Shown in pieces: positions 1 through 8,334 of a stretch of DNA of 64,000 nt. Positions within the stretch are counted from its first letter, which is position 1; each line of letters begins with the position of its first letter. Source of the DNA: Cellulomonas sp. P24 (GTDB lineage Bacteria; Actinomycetota; Actinomycetes; Actinomycetales; Cellulomonadaceae). The notes beneath the pieces were generated by a model. It did no database searches, had not been told where the DNA came from, and saw only the letters and a program-made list of their open reading frames with translations. The stretch lies in NCBI RefSeq assembly GCF_024704385.1, contig NZ_JAJDFX010000002.1:744001-808000 (forward strand). The letters run 5' to 3'. The position numbers and the translations under genes were made by a program.

Positions 1-212
1 CCGCGGCCGACCTCGCGCCCGACGACGCCCCGACGCGTCTGCACCTCATCGAGACGATCCCACGCAGCGACGGCCGCGTCCTGCTGCGCTACGCGGTCGA
101 GCCGGGCGATCCGGGCGATCCGGGCGATCCGGGCGATCCGGGCGACCAGAGCACCGGCCTCGAGGGGGCAACCGCCGTGGACGGGAATGTCGGCACCGGC
201 CTGCACACTTGA
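1..212 (+). CDS. 3' end of an unidentified protein (partial)
   Basis: An open frame enters from the left edge (first full codon at 3) and stops at the TGA at 210-212. It reads as about 69 residues, beginning with LHLIETIPRSDGRVLLRY-like sequence and then an in-frame Pro-Gly-Asp repeat. The composition is coding-like and the stop falls 42 bases before the next start on the same strand. I do not recognise the family. The Pro/Gly/Asp-rich tail looks like a disordered C-terminus. The rest of the gene lies outside the window, so no function is proposed. Confidence 0.5.
   Translation, partial: AADLAPDDAPTRLHLIETIPRSDGRVLLRYAVEPGDPGDPGDPGDPGDQSTGLEGATAVDGNVGTGLHT
102..146 (+). repeat. 9-bp tandem repeat encoding Pro-Gly-Asp
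   Basis: The unit CCGGGCGAT is present four times in a row and a fifth time ending in GAC. The period of nine keeps the partial gene in frame and gives a (PGD)5 tract. Such a short perfect repeat can change copy number by slippage without breaking the frame. Confidence 0.85.
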
Positions 213-253
213 CCTCGTGGTGGGCCGCACGGCGCGGCAGCGGAAGGGTCGGG

Positions 254-1777
254 ATGAGCAGCGACGGCGTCGGCTTCAGGTCAGAACGGGGACCGATCCT
301 CATCGCCGTCATGGTGACGACGGGTCTGGTCGCGATCGACTCGACGATCCTCGCCACGGCGGTCCCGACGATCGTCAAGGACCTCGGGGGCTTCGCCAGC
401 TTCCCGTGGCTGTTCTCGATCTACCTGCTCACGCAGGCGGTCGCGGTCCCCATCTACTCGAAGGTCGCGGACTCCGTCGGCCGCAAGCCCGTCGTCCTCC
501 TCGGGGTCGGCCTGTTCCTCCTCGGGTCCGTCGCGTCCGGGTTCGCCTGGAGCATGCCCGTGCTCATCGGGTTCCGCGCCGTCCAGGGCCTGGGTGCAGG
601 TGCCGTGCAGCCCATGGCCATGACGATCGTCGGCGACATCTACACGCTCGAGGAACGCGCCAAGGCGCAGGGGTACATCGCGAGCGTGTGGGCGGTGTCC
701 GCGATCGTCGGGCCGACCCTCGGCGGGGTGTTCTCCGAGTTCACGTCGTGGCGGTGGATCTTCTTCGTCAACGTGCCGCTGTGCCTGGCCGCCGCGTGGC
801 TGCTCGTCCGGCACCTGCACGAGACGGTCACCCGCACCCGCCACGCGATCGACTGGCTCGGCGGACTGTTCCTCACCGGGGCGTTGAGCCTGCTGATCCT
901 CGCGATGCTGGAAGGCGGCAACGCCTGGGCGTGGACCTCGACGCCGAGCATCGGGGCGTTCACGGTGGGCGCCGTCCTTCTCGTCGCCTTCGCACTGGTC
1001 GAGCGCCGCGCTGCCGAGCCCGTGCTCCCGCTGACGATGCTCACCCGGCGCGTCGTCCTGACCACGTCGCTCGTGTCGGTGGGCGTCGGCGCGATCATGA
1101 TCGGCCTGACGTCGTACGTGCCGAGCTACCTCGAGGCGCTGCTGCACGCGTCGCCGTTGACGTCCGGGCTGACGTTGGCGGTCCTGACCATCGGGTGGCC
1201 GATCGCCGCGACGCTGTCCGGCCGGGTCTACCTCCGGGTCGGGTTCCGCACCACCGTGCTCCTCGGGTCGTCCATCGTGATCCTCGGCACCGTCGAGCTC
1301 GCCGTGACGTCGCTGCACCCGGCACTGGTCGCCGTCGGCCTCGGCTGCTTCATCGTGGGTCTCGGGCTGGGTCTCGTCGCGGCGCCGAGCCTCATCGCCG
1401 CGCAGTCGAGCGTGGCGTGGGGTGAGCGCGCCGTCGTCACCGGCACCAACATGTTCGCCCGGTCCGTCGGCAGCGCCGTCGGGGTCGCCGCGCTCGGCGC
1501 CGTCGTCAACGGGATGCTGCGCGGCCAGGATGCGACCGGCGACCCGCAACGGTTCGGGGTCGCGGTGACGTGGGTGTTCGTGGGACTCGCGGCCATCGCC
1601 GTGATGCTCGTCGTCGCCGGCGCCGCGATGCCGCACCACACGGCGGCAGCGGCACGCGCAATCGACACTGACACCGACGACGACACCGCCGACCAGGCTC
1701 CCTCCGCCGAGACCGACACGGTCCCGTCACCGACCGACGACCGCGACCCGCGCCTGCTCGCGCAGCCGCCCGAGTAG
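254..1777 (+). CDS. MFS drug exporter, DHA2 (EmrB/QacA-like) family
   Basis: A predicted proton-driven membrane exporter of 507 residues. After a short N-terminus the first membrane segment carries the DHA2-type stretch LVAIDSTILATAVPTIV, followed by an MFS motif A-like loop (KVADSVGRKPV) and the GPTLGGVFSE...WRWIFFVNVP region typical of EmrB/QacA relatives. The many hydrophobic segments fit about 14 helices, and a charged Asp/Thr-rich tail of about 45 residues ends the protein. I placed the start at the ATG at 254, after GGAAGGGTCGGG, because an upstream in-frame ATG at 209 adds 15 residues that do not look like family sequence. The substrate cannot be read from the sequence. It stands alone and converges on the GGDEF/EAL gene. 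Confidence 0.88.
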   Translation: MSSDGVGFRSERGPILIAVMVTTGLVAIDSTILATAVPTIVKDLGGFASFPWLFSIYLLTQAVAVPIYSKVADSVGRKPVVLLGVGLFLLGSVASGFAWSMPVLIGFRAVQGLGAGAVQPMAMTIVGDIYTLEERAKAQGYIASVWAVSAIVGPTLGGVFSEFTSWRWIFFVNVPLCLAAAWLLVRHLHETVTRTRHAIDWLGGLFLTGALSLLILAMLEGGNAWAWTSTPSIGAFTVGAVLLVAFALVERRAAEPVLPLTMLTRRVVLTTSLVSVGVGAIMIGLTSYVPSYLEALLHASPLTSGLTLAVLTIGWPIAATLSGRVYLRVGFRTTVLLGSSIVILGTVELAVTSLHPALVAVGLGCFIVGLGLGLVAAPSLIAAQSSVAWGERAVVTGTNMFARSVGSAVGVAALGAVVNGMLRGQDATGDPQRFGVAVTWVFVGLAAIAVMLVVAGAAMPHHTAAAARAIDTDTDDDTADQAPSAETDTVPSPTDDRDPRLLAQPPE

Positions 1778-1787
1778 CTGCCGCGGC

Positions 1788-3821
1788 TCACCCGCCCGGA
1801 ACGGCCGCCAGCTCCTCGTCGAGGTGCCGTGCGAACCACTCGTCGAACACCGACGCCGGCACCGGCCGCGACAGGAAGTACCCCTGACCCGCGTGGCAGC
1901 CGAGCGCGCTCAGCCGGTCCCACGTCGCCCGGTCCTCGACGCCCTCGGCGATCACGTGCAGGCCGAGGCTGCGAGCCAGGTCGATGCTCGACGACACGAT
2001 GACCTCGTTGACGTCACCGCCGAGGTCCGTCACGAAGCTCCGATCGATCTTCAGGCCGTGCACAGGCAGGCGCTGCAGGTACGCCATCGACGAGTAACCG
2101 GTGCCGAAGTCGTCGATCGACACCGTCAGCCCCAGCTCCGTCAACGACCTCAGCACCCCGAGAGCGCGCTCCGGGTCGGCCATGACCGTGCTCTCGGTGA
2201 TCTCCAGCTCGAGCATGCTGCCCGGCACGTCATGACGCGCGAGCGCCGCGGCGACGTCGTCACGCAGCGTCAGCTCGAGCAACGACCGGGCCGACAGGTT
2301 GACGGCGACGGCCAACGGCCGCCCGGCCCGCGCCCACTGCGCGGCCTGCGCGAGAGCCTGGTCGAGCACCGCGAGGGTCAGCTGGCGGATCAGCCCGGTC
2401 CGCTCGGCGAGCGGGATGAACTCGTCCGGGAAGAGCAGGCCACGGGTCGGGTGCTCCCAGCGGACCAGGGCCTCGGCACCGGTCACCTCGCCGGAGTCCA
2501 TGTCGACCTGCGGCTGGTAGTGCAGCACGAGCTGGCCGGCGTCGATCCCCCGCCGCAGCTCCCCCAGCATCGCGAGCCGCGCGGGACTGTTCGCGTCGTA
2601 CGCGGGGTCGTAGACCGTCACCCCGTTCTGGTGGGTCTTCGCCGCGTACATCGCGACGTCCGCGTGCCGGAGCAGCGTCTCGAAGTCCTCGCCGTGATCC
2701 GGGCTGATCGCGATGCCGATGCTGCCCCCGACGTCGAGCTCGACCCCCTCGACCGCGAACGCCTCGTCCAGCACACCGAGCACCCGGCGCCCGATCGCCA
2801 ACGCGTCGTCGGCCCCCACGACCTCCGGGAGCAGGACGACGAACTCGTCTCCGCCAAGCCGCGCGATCGTGTCGTGCGGGCGCAGCACCGACGTCAGCCG
2901 AGGCCCGATCAGTGCCAGCAGCAGGTCGCCGTGGTGGTGACCCAAGGTGTCGTTGATCTCCTTGAACCGGTCGAGGTCCAGCAGCAGCAGCGCCACGTGG
3001 GTGTCGTGCCGCTGCGCGGTGGCGAGGGCCTCGGCCGCCAGGTCGCGGAGGAGGCTGCGGTTCGCGAGCCCGGTGAGCGTGTCGTGGAGCGCGAGCTCAC
3101 GGTTCACCTCGGACTGGTGACGCATGCGCCGGCTCGCCGTCGCGACGATCCTGAACAGCGCGAGATACAGCACCAGGAGCCCGCCCGCGAGCCAGCCGTA
3201 CACCATCGCCGTGTCGTGACGGATCGCCGCCTCGGTGTGGACGTAGTCCTGGGTGATCTCGACGACGACCCCGGGTGTCGAGGTACCACCGACCGCGAGT
3301 GGCATGTCGACGAACATCACCTTCTCGCCCGCGTGCTGCTGGACGTCGTACGAGTCGCTCCGCACACGACTCGCGTCGGCGATCCCGGAGACCGTCTCGC
3401 CCGTCAACGCCTTCGTCGCCGATGCGGGCAACGTCTCGCGCGTCCCGATCTCACCGCGGGCCGTCGAGAACACGACCAGGCCGTTCGAGAGCCAGGCCTT
3501 CGCCGAGAGCACCTGCTGCCGCACGACGGGGTTCTCGGTGAGCTGCTCGGACAACGAGAGCTGATGCGACGTCGCGAGCCCGCCCGCCGCCGGGCTCTGC
3601 ATGTCCGGGGTGAAAAAGGTGCGCTCGACGAGCTGCAGGTAGACCTGGGCCGCGGCCCGCGCGTTGGCCTGCGCGCGGTCGGTGATGAGCGAGTGGAGCT
3701 GTTGCCCGACCACCAGGCCGAGCACCGCCACGATCACGAACGACAGGGTGCCGAACTGGAGCAGGAGGGACGGCCGGACGGCCGGACGGCGACGCACCGA
3801 CGCCAGGCGCGGAACGGTCAT
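1788..3821 (-). CDS. Membrane GGDEF-EAL cyclic-di-GMP protein
   Basis: A bifunctional-type cyclic-di-GMP turnover protein of 677 residues. It has a membrane segment at about 18-40, a roughly 160-residue extracytoplasmic sensor region, a second segment at about 208-226, a GGDEF domain with intact RLGGDEF at 321-327 and an EAL domain with intact EAL at 450-452 followed by the usual Asn/Glu/Asp motifs (VNLSARS, LEITES, IDDFGTGYSS). Both active sites look complete, so synthesis, hydrolysis or both are possible. The sensor region resembles single Cache/PAS-like extracellular folds, but I cannot assign a ligand. The start follows GGAGGTGGA. It reads alone on the minus strand. Confidence 0.92.
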   Translation of the reverse strand: MTVPRLASVRRRPAVRPSLLLQFGTLSFVIVAVLGLVVGQQLHSLITDRAQANARAAAQVYLQLVERTFFTPDMQSPAAGGLATSHQLSLSEQLTENPVVRQQVLSAKAWLSNGLVVFSTARGEIGTRETLPASATKALTGETVSGIADASRVRSDSYDVQQHAGEKVMFVDMPLAVGGTSTPGVVVEITQDYVHTEAAIRHDTAMVYGWLAGGLLVLYLALFRIVATASRRMRHQSEVNRELALHDTLTGLANRSLLRDLAAEALATAQRHDTHVALLLLDLDRFKEINDTLGHHHGDLLLALIGPRLTSVLRPHDTIARLGGDEFVVLLPEVVGADDALAIGRRVLGVLDEAFAVEGVELDVGGSIGIAISPDHGEDFETLLRHADVAMYAAKTHQNGVTVYDPAYDANSPARLAMLGELRRGIDAGQLVLHYQPQVDMDSGEVTGAEALVRWEHPTRGLLFPDEFIPLAERTGLIRQLTLAVLDQALAQAAQWARAGRPLAVAVNLSARSLLELTLRDDVAAALARHDVPGSMLELEITESTVMADPERALGVLRSLTELGLTVSIDDFGTGYSSMAYLQRLPVHGLKIDRSFVTDLGGDVNEVIVSSSIDLARSLGLHVIAEGVEDRATWDRLSALGCHAGQGYFLSRPVPASVFDEWFARHLDEELAAVPGG

Positions 3822-3896
3822 TCCACCTCCATCGGTCGTGATGTCGTCAGCGTGACGTGCCCGGTCTGCCCCGACACGTCCCGGTCGATCATCCTG

Positions 3897-5597
3897 TCAC
3901 TGCTCGGCGGCGTCCCCGGTACGTCGTCCGTGCTCCGCGCGGCGCGCGCTCTCCTGACGGAGGACCACGCGGCGGATCTTGCCGGAGATCGTCGTCGGCA
4001 TGTGCTCGACGAACTCGATCACCCGCGGGTACTTGTACGGGGCGGTCCGGTGCTTGACGAACGCCTGGATGTCCTTCGCGAGCGCATCGGTCGGCTCGAT
4101 GCCGGGAGCGAGCACGATCGTCGCCTTGACGACGGTGCCGCGGACCTCGTCCGGTGCCCCGGTGATCGCGCACTCGATCACGGCCGGGTGGGCCATCACG
4201 ACGCTCTCGACCTCGAACGGGCCGACCCGGTAGCCGGACGTCTTGATCATGTCGTCGGTACGACCGACGTACCAGAAGTAGCCGTCCTCGTCCTTCCGGG
4301 CCAGGTCGTGCGTGTGGTAGTACCCGTCGTGCCAGGCGGCGCGCGTGGTCGCGAGGTCGTTGTCGTACCCGGTGAACAGGCCGATCGGCCGCGCGCCGTC
4401 GGGCACCCGCACGCAGATCTCGCCGTTCTCGCCGACGGCCGCCTCGGTGCCGTCCTCGGTGAGCAGGACGACGTCGTAGCCCGGTGAGGGCAGGCCCATC
4501 GACCCGGGCTTCGTCTCCTGCCAGTAGTTGGTCACCACCGCCAGGGTCATCTCGGTCTGCCCGTAACCCTCCTTCAGGTCGAGACCGGTCTTCTCCCGGA
4601 ACGTCTCGTAGACGACGGGGTTCATCGCCTCGCCCGCGATCGTGCAGTGCTGGAGCGCCGAGAGGTCGTATGCGGCAAGGTCGTGGGTGATGAGGAACCG
4701 GTAGACCGTCGGTGCCGCGCAGAACGTCGTGACCCGGGCCTCCTGGAGGTGCTCGAGCAACCGGACGGGGTCGAACCGGTCGAAGTCGTAGACGTCGACG
4801 CAGGCCTCCATGAGCCACTGGCCGTAGAGCTTGCCCCACACGGACTTGGCCCAGCCGGTCTCCGAGACCGTCAGGTGGAGCCCGTTCGGGTCCACCTTGT
4901 GCCAGTACTTGGCGGTCGGGATGTGCGCGATCGGGTACGAGAAGTCGTGCACGACCATCTTCGGCTGCGCCGTCGTGCCCGACGTGAAGTACAGCAGCAT
5001 CGGGTCCTCGACCGCGGGCAGGTCCGCGCCCCGCGGTCGGACGAACGGCGGCGCGGCCGCCATGCCCGCGTCGAGGTCCGCCCAGCCCTCCCGTGAGCCG
5101 CGCACCCCGATCCGCACCAGCGGGCGCCCGATCTCCTGCTCGGCGGCCTCGACCTCCGCCGCCACGTCCCCCTCGAGCGTGCACACCACGGCCGTGATGT
5201 TCGCCTCGGCGAGGCGGAACACGAGGTCGTACTTCAGGAGCTGGTTGGTGGCCGGCACCGCGACGGCCCCGATCTTGTGCAGGCCGGTGATCGCCCACCA
5301 GAACTGCGCATGCCGCTTGAGGATGAGCAGCACCCGATCGCCCTTGCGGATGCCCTGGGACAGGAAGTAGGCGGCCGCCTGGTCGCTGAGCCTGCTCATC
5401 TCACCGAACGTGTACGTCCGCTGCTCGCCGGCGTCGTTGCACCAGCGCAGCGCCCGACGCGCCGGACTGTGCGACCCGAGGCGGTCCACCACGTCGTACG
5501 CGAAGTTGAACCCCGGCGGGCACCGCAGCGTGAAGGCCCGCGGGTGGCCTGCCTCGTCGAGCTCCTCGGTCAGGTACCGCGCGTGCAAGGCGGCCAT
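3897..5597 (-). CDS. AMP-forming acyl-CoA synthetase (acetyl/medium-chain type)
   Basis: A predicted ANL-superfamily ligase of 566 residues that would adenylate a carboxylic acid and transfer the acyl group to CoA. The phosphate-binding motif YFTSGTTAQPK lies at about 203-213. An EGYGQTE motif follows near the middle, the hinge region shows KTSGYRVGPFEVES, and the C-terminal SGKIRR holds the expected catalytic lysine. Length and motif order fit the acetyl-CoA/medium-chain synthetase branch. The ATG at 5597 follows GGGAGAGGGACGAGAATCC. A longer open frame upstream lacks family features. The substrate is not resolved. It lies downstream of the redox operon on the same strand, 112 bases from the ferredoxin gene. 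Confidence 0.9.
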   Translation of the reverse strand: MAALHARYLTEELDEAGHPRAFTLRCPPGFNFAYDVVDRLGSHSPARRALRWCNDAGEQRTYTFGEMSRLSDQAAAYFLSQGIRKGDRVLLILKRHAQFWWAITGLHKIGAVAVPATNQLLKYDLVFRLAEANITAVVCTLEGDVAAEVEAAEQEIGRPLVRIGVRGSREGWADLDAGMAAAPPFVRPRGADLPAVEDPMLLYFTSGTTAQPKMVVHDFSYPIAHIPTAKYWHKVDPNGLHLTVSETGWAKSVWGKLYGQWLMEACVDVYDFDRFDPVRLLEHLQEARVTTFCAAPTVYRFLITHDLAAYDLSALQHCTIAGEAMNPVVYETFREKTGLDLKEGYGQTEMTLAVVTNYWQETKPGSMGLPSPGYDVVLLTEDGTEAAVGENGEICVRVPDGARPIGLFTGYDNDLATTRAAWHDGYYHTHDLARKDEDGYFWYVGRTDDMIKTSGYRVGPFEVESVVMAHPAVIECAITGAPDEVRGTVVKATIVLAPGIEPTDALAKDIQAFVKHRTAPYKYPRVIEFVEHMPTTISGKIRRVVLRQESARRAEHGRRTGDAAEQ

Positions 5598-5709
5598 GGA
5601 TTCTCGTCCCTCTCCCCCGCGCCCGCACATCGCGGCGCCCCCGAGCGACCTTAGTCCTCCATCACGGGTCGCTCCCAGGACTTGAGGTGGATGCCCCGAG
5701 CCGCACCGG

Positions 5710-5943
5710 TCACCGCCCGGCAGGGACTCCCAGCGGCCGGAGGCTGAGGGCCAGGCGCGGGCACAGGGTGACGGCGTCGCGCGCGTCGGCGACCAGCGCG
5801 CTCGGGATGGGCACGTCCGACCCGTACCCGGCCGCGCGCGGGTACCCCCACTCGTCACGGACCAGGAGAGGGCCGAGCAGCTCGGTGCACAGCCCGCGCC
5901 CGTCGCACGCCGTCCAGTCGATGTGCAGAGACTGCCGGGTCAT
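5710..5943 (-). CDS. Small ferredoxin with a three-cysteine cluster motif
   Basis: A 77-residue soluble electron carrier. It has the pattern C13-x5-C19 and C61-Pro, which is typical of single-cluster [3Fe-4S] ferredoxins of actinobacteria; the usual position for a fourth cysteine (CDGRGLC) is not cysteine. The ATG overlaps the stop of the NuoF-like gene (ATGA at 5940-5943), so the two are translationally coupled. It is probably the electron partner of the flavoprotein and the heme membrane protein upstream. In other actinobacteria such ferredoxins often serve P450s or oxidoreductases, but no P450 is nearby. Confidence 0.82.
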   Translation of the reverse strand: MTRQSLHIDWTACDGRGLCTELLGPLLVRDEWGYPRAAGYGSDVPIPSALVADARDAVTLCPRLALSLRPLGVPAGR

Positions 5944-7184
5944 GAGCGGATCACCTCGCAGTACCCCGCGAGGTGGGCGCGGACGTCCGACCCGAAGACC
6001 TCCAGGGTGCTCAGCACGAACCTCGCCGTCCCGTCGGGATGGCTGCACGCCCCACGCCCGGACACGACCTCGGCCAGGCGCCGCACCTCGTCGGGCAGTC
6101 TCGAGCTCCCACCTCCCGCGGCCACCCGTGCGAGGACGTCGGCCATCGCCGGCAACCCGTTGACGCACGGACCGCACTGCCGGGCCGACTGCCCGGCGAG
6201 GTACTGCGCGATCCCGACCGACGCCGCCAACCCGCAGTGCTGGGTGCCGAGGGCCACGAGGATGCCGGCGCCAGGACGCGTGCCGTAGGGCTCGAGGTCA
6301 CGACGCGAGAGCCCGACCCCCAGGTCCGTACCGGGCACCCAACCCCCGTGGTACCCGCCGACGAGCACGGCCTGCACCCGCGAGGTGTCGAGGCCGACCG
6401 CACCGAGCGCCTCACCCAGGGGCAGCCCGCCAGTGGCCTCGATGACGCGCCTGTCGACGCCGTCGCCGGTCACCGTCAGCAGTCGCGTGCCCGGCGAGTC
6501 GTCCGTCCCGACCGACCGGAACCAGGCGGCCCCGAATCGCGCCACGAGAGCGACGTGGGCGAGCGTCTCGACGTTGCTCACCACCGTCGGGCGCCCGCCG
6601 AGCCCGGAGACGGCGAGCCGCTCGCGCCGGTCACGCGGGATCGCCACACCCGTCGCGATCGCGCTGACCACCGCCGATGCCTCACCGGACACGAACGTGT
6701 CGGGCGCCTCGTGCAGGATCACGGTCCGGGCGTCGGACCGCTCGCCGATCGCGCGCCGGACCGCCGCGAGCTGGACCGGCCCGCTGTACAGGTGGACCTC
6801 CCGGGCACCAGTGGCGTCCGCCGCAAGCAGGAGGCCGTCGAGCGCGAGGTGTGGGGCGTGGCACAGCAGGATCTCGTCCTTCGCGCTCATCGGCTCACCT
6901 TCGGCGCCGTTCGCGATCACGACCGGTGCCGAGTAGGCAGTCGGGCCCGCGGACGTCCGCGCAGCCACGAGCTTGCGCCACGTCGCGAACCCGGCGCCGC
7001 CGCGCCCGTCGAGCCCCGAGGCCTCGAGCTCGGCGAGGAGCTGTCCAGGGGCGATGCCTCGCGGTGCGGGACCGAACCGCGCGAGGTGGCTCGCCAGGTC
7101 GGGCGCCCCGGCCGCGAACAGGCGGTTCACACCGACCGGCGCCGCGACGGCCGTCCGGGGGATGGTGGACTCCACGGTGCTCAT
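5940..7184 (-). CDS. NuoF-like FMN/iron-sulfur flavoprotein
   Basis: A 414-residue relative of the 51-kDa NADH-binding subunit of complex I (NuoF/HoxF). The FMN-binding glycine-rich motif GRGGAGFATWRK lies at about 60-71, and NGAEGEPMSAKDEILL follows. The C-terminal cluster region has C337-x2-C340 and C380; by alignment with the canonical C-x2-C-x2-C...C, the first cysteine appears replaced by alanine, so the cluster may be altered or three-liganded. It overlaps both neighbours by four bases (ATGA), giving the order heme protein, flavoprotein, ferredoxin. The likely role is moving electrons between NAD(P)H, the membrane heme protein and the ferredoxin; direction and donor are inferred. It is not part of a nuo operon. 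Confidence 0.85.
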   Translation of the reverse strand: MSTVESTIPRTAVAAPVGVNRLFAAGAPDLASHLARFGPAPRGIAPGQLLAELEASGLDGRGGAGFATWRKLVAARTSAGPTAYSAPVVIANGAEGEPMSAKDEILLCHAPHLALDGLLLAADATGAREVHLYSGPVQLAAVRRAIGERSDARTVILHEAPDTFVSGEASAVVSAIATGVAIPRDRRERLAVSGLGGRPTVVSNVETLAHVALVARFGAAWFRSVGTDDSPGTRLLTVTGDGVDRRVIEATGGLPLGEALGAVGLDTSRVQAVLVGGYHGGWVPGTDLGVGLSRRDLEPYGTRPGAGILVALGTQHCGLAASVGIAQYLAGQSARQCGPCVNGLPAMADVLARVAAGGGSSRLPDEVRRLAEVVSGRGACSHPDGTARFVLSTLEVFGSDVRAHLAGYCEVIRS

Positions 7185-7741
7185 CGACGTGCCTCCTCGA
7201 CGCGGGTGTGCTGGAACTCGACGAACGTCGTGGACACCCGCCAGAAGAGCGAGGCGACCACCGACCCCACGCACGTCATCAGGAGCAGCACGAGCCAGGA
7301 CTTCCCGACGTCGCTGCCGTTCCCGAGGGTGTGCAGGACGGCCACGGGCCACATCGCGTAGCTGAACCAGTGGACGAACCGGAACGCCCGCTGCCCGAGG
7401 CGCTGCCGGAGCAGACCGGTGACGACCAGGGCGATCACGAGGTCGAACGCGAGGGTCCCCAGGCCGAGCCAGAACGGCTTCTGGACACCCAGGAACGGCA
7501 CGAGCACGTCGACGAGCCGCAGCTGCGCGTACGGGTCGAGCAGCAGCGAGACGACGTGGATGACGACGAGCACCGTGGCCAGCAGCGAGACGTTCCGGTG
7601 CACGAGGGTCACCGCGAAGCGCGGCAGCCCGAACGCCGGCCGGCCGGAACGGGTCAGGACGCCGAGCAGGACGGTCACGGTGAACAGCACGAGCGACACC
7701 ACGCCGGTGGCGCGCGCGAGCGCCCAGAAGGCCTCAGACAT
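7181..7741 (-). CDS. Ferric-reductase-like heme membrane protein
   Basis: A 186-residue membrane protein with five or six hydrophobic segments. Two histidine pairs sit in successive helices, H48/H62 and H124/H137 (spacings 14 and 13), the arrangement that binds two stacked hemes in the ferric-reductase/NOX/MsrQ-like transmembrane domain. It has no FAD/NAD domain of its own; the NuoF-like protein encoded downstream, with a four-base overlap, could supply that function. The start is the ATG at 7741. Its position first in the overlapped trio supports a membrane redox complex. The physiological acceptor is unknown. Confidence 0.85.
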   Translation of the reverse strand: MSEAFWALARATGVVSLVLFTVTVLLGVLTRSGRPAFGLPRFAVTLVHRNVSLLATVLVVIHVVSLLLDPYAQLRLVDVLVPFLGVQKPFWLGLGTLAFDLVIALVVTGLLRQRLGQRAFRFVHWFSYAMWPVAVLHTLGNGSDVGKSWLVLLLMTCVGSVVASLFWRVSTTFVEFQHTRVEEARR

Positions 7742-7821
7742 GGCCGGTCACCTCACACCGCCGCCCGGCACGCCCGCCGCGACGTCGCGCGTCGATCGCG
7801 CGGTCACGCTGGTCGGTCACC

Positions 7822-8232
7822 TCAGGACCCCGTCGAGAAGCCGTGCGTCACGCGACCGTCCCCCGGCTGCACCGGCACCACGCCCGACGCGCCGCCCTGC
7901 GCCGTCGTACCACCCTGCGCCGAGGTGCCACCCTGCGCTGTCGTACCACCCTGTGCCGAGCTGCCGTATCCCGACGAGGCCCCCGGCAGCCCCAGGACGT
8001 TGGCGCCGTCGTCGGACTCAGGACGCTCGCTCGGGGGCTGCTGCGTGCCGGTGGCACCCGTCGTCCCGGAGCCGGTCGACCCGGTGCTCGCCGCAGCCGC
8101 TGCCGCGGCCTTCGTCGCGGCGATGTCGGTCGCGGCGACGCCGAAGACGGTCCCCACGCCGAGCACGCTCCCGATCGCGACGAGGGTCGTCGCCTGCCGT
8201 GTCCGTTCCCGGCCGAACTCTCTGATGTCCAT
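7822..8232 (-). CDS. Membrane-anchored protein with Ala-Gln-Gly-Gly repeats
   Basis: A 136-residue protein of unknown function. Residues about 15-36 form one hydrophobic segment. Next comes an Ala/Ser/Thr/Gly linker, then four copies of a six-residue unit around A-Q-G-G-T-T/S, ending in a short Val/Gly-rich tail. The start at 8232 follows GGAAGGGG. It lies 80 bases upstream of the heme membrane protein on the same strand and may be co-transcribed with the redox operon. The repeats and low complexity suggest an extracytoplasmic, flexible domain. I find no cofactor-attachment motif (such as the flavinylation sequence of RnfG/NqrC) in it. Confidence 0.65.
   Translation of the reverse strand: MDIREFGRERTRQATTLVAIGSVLGVGTVFGVAATDIAATKAAAAAAASTGSTGSGTTGATGTQQPPSERPESDDGANVLGLPGASSGYGSSAQGGTTAQGGTSAQGGTTAQGGASGVVPVQPGDGRVTHGFSTGS
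7891..7957 (-). repeat. 18-bp in-frame repeat in the anchored protein
   Basis: Four degenerate copies of an 18-base unit (core CCACCCTGCGC on the plus strand) encode the hexapeptide repeat of the preceding gene. The period keeps the reading frame. Confidence 0.75.
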
Positions 8233-8334
8233 CGTGTCGACCCCTTCCCGTTGCGACCACGATGGCGGGCGAGTCTGGGAGTCGAGTGTGAGGACGCCGT
8301 ACGCTGGGCTGGATCTTCTCCGGTGGGCGCCGGT

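Noticed and set aside
281-1639. A 452-codon minus-strand open frame opposite the first MFS gene
   Set aside because: It is rich in Arg, Asp and His, has no domain, and is the usual shadow in a high-GC sequence. The plus frame has an intact MFS pattern.
1824-4487. An 887-codon plus-strand open frame opposite the GGDEF/EAL and synthetase genes
   Set aside because: It spans two unrelated genes on the other strand and encodes low-complexity Arg/Asp/Val sequence without family features.
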